Part shown: positions 4,977-5,312 of the stretch, piece after piece
How the letters are laid out: each line of letters opens with the position of its first letter
Position numbering within the stretch: position 1 is the stretch's first letter
Assembly: GCA_022508865.1 (NCBI GenBank)
Contig: JAFLUK010000101.1
Coordinates: 1 to 5,312, forward strand
Source of the DNA: Oscillospiraceae bacterium
Lineage (GTDB): Bacteria > Bacillota > Clostridia > Oscillospirales > Acutalibacteraceae
Direction: 5' to 3'
DNA length: 5,312 bases
Position numbers and translations under genes: made by a program
The notes under the pieces: generated by a model
Databases searched by the model: none
Told to the model about the DNA's origin: nothing
What the model saw: the letters and a program-made list of their open reading frames with translations, nothing else

Positions 4977-5312
4977 GGGGGTGTAAAGGTTTCGACGGGG
5001 GTTTTGAACCCTAGTAAGCGAGTAGTGGCGCAGGACCGCTTTTAACCTGCAATTTTTAAAATAAACGACAACAATAAAGTTGCCTTAGCTGCTTAACGCA
5101 GCTTGTCCGCTTTAAGAATACCACGGCTTAATTCGGGCATCGACCAGTGGTAAATGTGAATCAAGGAGTGTTCCGACCTTGGTCACACATCAGGAACTAC
5201 CAAGCAGCACAGCCTGTCTGTGGGCGGTGCTGTAAGGGAATGTTAATACACAAACTACACTCGTAGAAAGCTCCGGCAAAAAACCTTCGGACAGGAGTTC
5301 AATTCTCCTCAC
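4977..5312 (+). ncRNA. ssrA: Transfer-messenger RNA (tmRNA), one-piece form, missing its last few 3' bases
   Basis: Rescues ribosomes stalled on broken mRNAs: it enters as an alanyl-tRNA mimic, then serves as the template for a degradation tag. The 5' end GGGGGTG (4977-4983) starts the acceptor stem and is followed by the conserved GTAAAGGTTTCGACGGGG D-loop region (4983-5000). The 3' part carries the conserved AACTACACTCGTAGAAAGC (5253-5271) and a T-arm with stem AGGAG/CTCCT (5293-5297 with 5305-5309) around the loop TTCAATT. CAC at 5310-5312 pairs with GTG 4981-4983 after allowing for orientation, so four acceptor bases, the discriminator and CCA lie beyond the window. Helix 2 can form between about 4998-5006 and 5277-5287. 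The expected full length is about 344 nt plus CCA, ordinary for the family. It follows smpB directly. Confidence 0.95.
5067..5096 (+). other. tmRNA tag-peptide reading frame, DNNKVALAA
   Basis: GAC AAC AAT AAA GTT GCC TTA GCT GCT TAA encodes DNNKVALAA and a stop. Together with the alanine brought by tmRNA the tag would be A-DNNKVALAA, whose hydrophobic ALAA end is the signature recognised by ClpXP and related proteases. The resume codon is inferred from the TAAAC just before GAC, which keeps the conserved U at -5 and A at -4. The last codons and the stop fold into the usual hairpin, GCTGC (5088-5092) with GCAGC (5098-5102). An AAC start one codon earlier cannot be fully excluded. Confidence 0.8.

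Noticed and set aside
1..5312. Defence system, mobile element, CRISPR array or prophage remnant.
   Set aside because: All long stretches are accounted for by housekeeping genes and two standard RNAs; no transposase, integrase, spaced direct-repeat array or attachment-site duplication was seen.

Overview
The window is a low-to-moderate GC chromosomal segment from what looks like a Gram-positive anaerobe of the Clostridia, perhaps Ruminococcaceae/Oscillospiraceae. That placement is inferred from the SRP RNA-dnaX-ybaB-recR gene order known from Firmicutes, the AT-rich intergenic DNA with near-consensus sigma-A promoters, the GGAGG-type ribosome binding sites and the clostridial flavour of the proteins. 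Everything in it is housekeeping. I found no mobile element, CRISPR array, defence locus or obviously foreign gene.

Layout. Positions 1-1264 (minus strand) hold the N-terminal 421 codons of an acetolactate synthase large subunit (ilvB type); the gene runs off the left edge. Positions 1265-1424 are a divergent intergenic region with two good promoters back to back: TTGAAA-17-TATAAT reading left into ilvB, and TTGATT-17-TATAAT with an extended -10 reading right. The rightward promoter serves a small bacterial SRP RNA (about 1425-1553), which is followed by an intrinsic-terminator-like hairpin with a T-tract (1554-1594). The dnaX ribosome binding site begins 10 nt later. Next come dnaX (1614-3428, clamp-loader ATPase), ybaB/ebfC (3461-3811, nucleoid-associated protein), recR (3811-4413, overlapping ybaB by one base as TAATG) and smpB (4455-4916). 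The window closes with tmRNA (ssrA, from 4977), cut by the right edge only a few bases short of its 3' end. Its tag reading frame encodes DNNKVALAA.

How the genes fit together. dnaX-ybaB-recR is a replication and recombinational-repair cluster. smpB and ssrA together form the trans-translation ribosome-rescue system. The rightward block is therefore bracketed by two structured RNAs that work on ribosomes, SRP RNA and tmRNA, with DNA replication and repair genes between them. The divergent ilvB is metabolically unrelated (branched-chain amino acid synthesis).

Points worth a second look, all modest: the terminator between the SRP RNA and dnaX, the compact Alu-less SRP RNA, two slippery heptamers in frame in dnaX, the placement of smpB-ssrA directly after recR, the Asp-initiated tmRNA tag, and a perfect hairpin just upstream of mature tmRNA. 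I do not see a previously undescribed system here.
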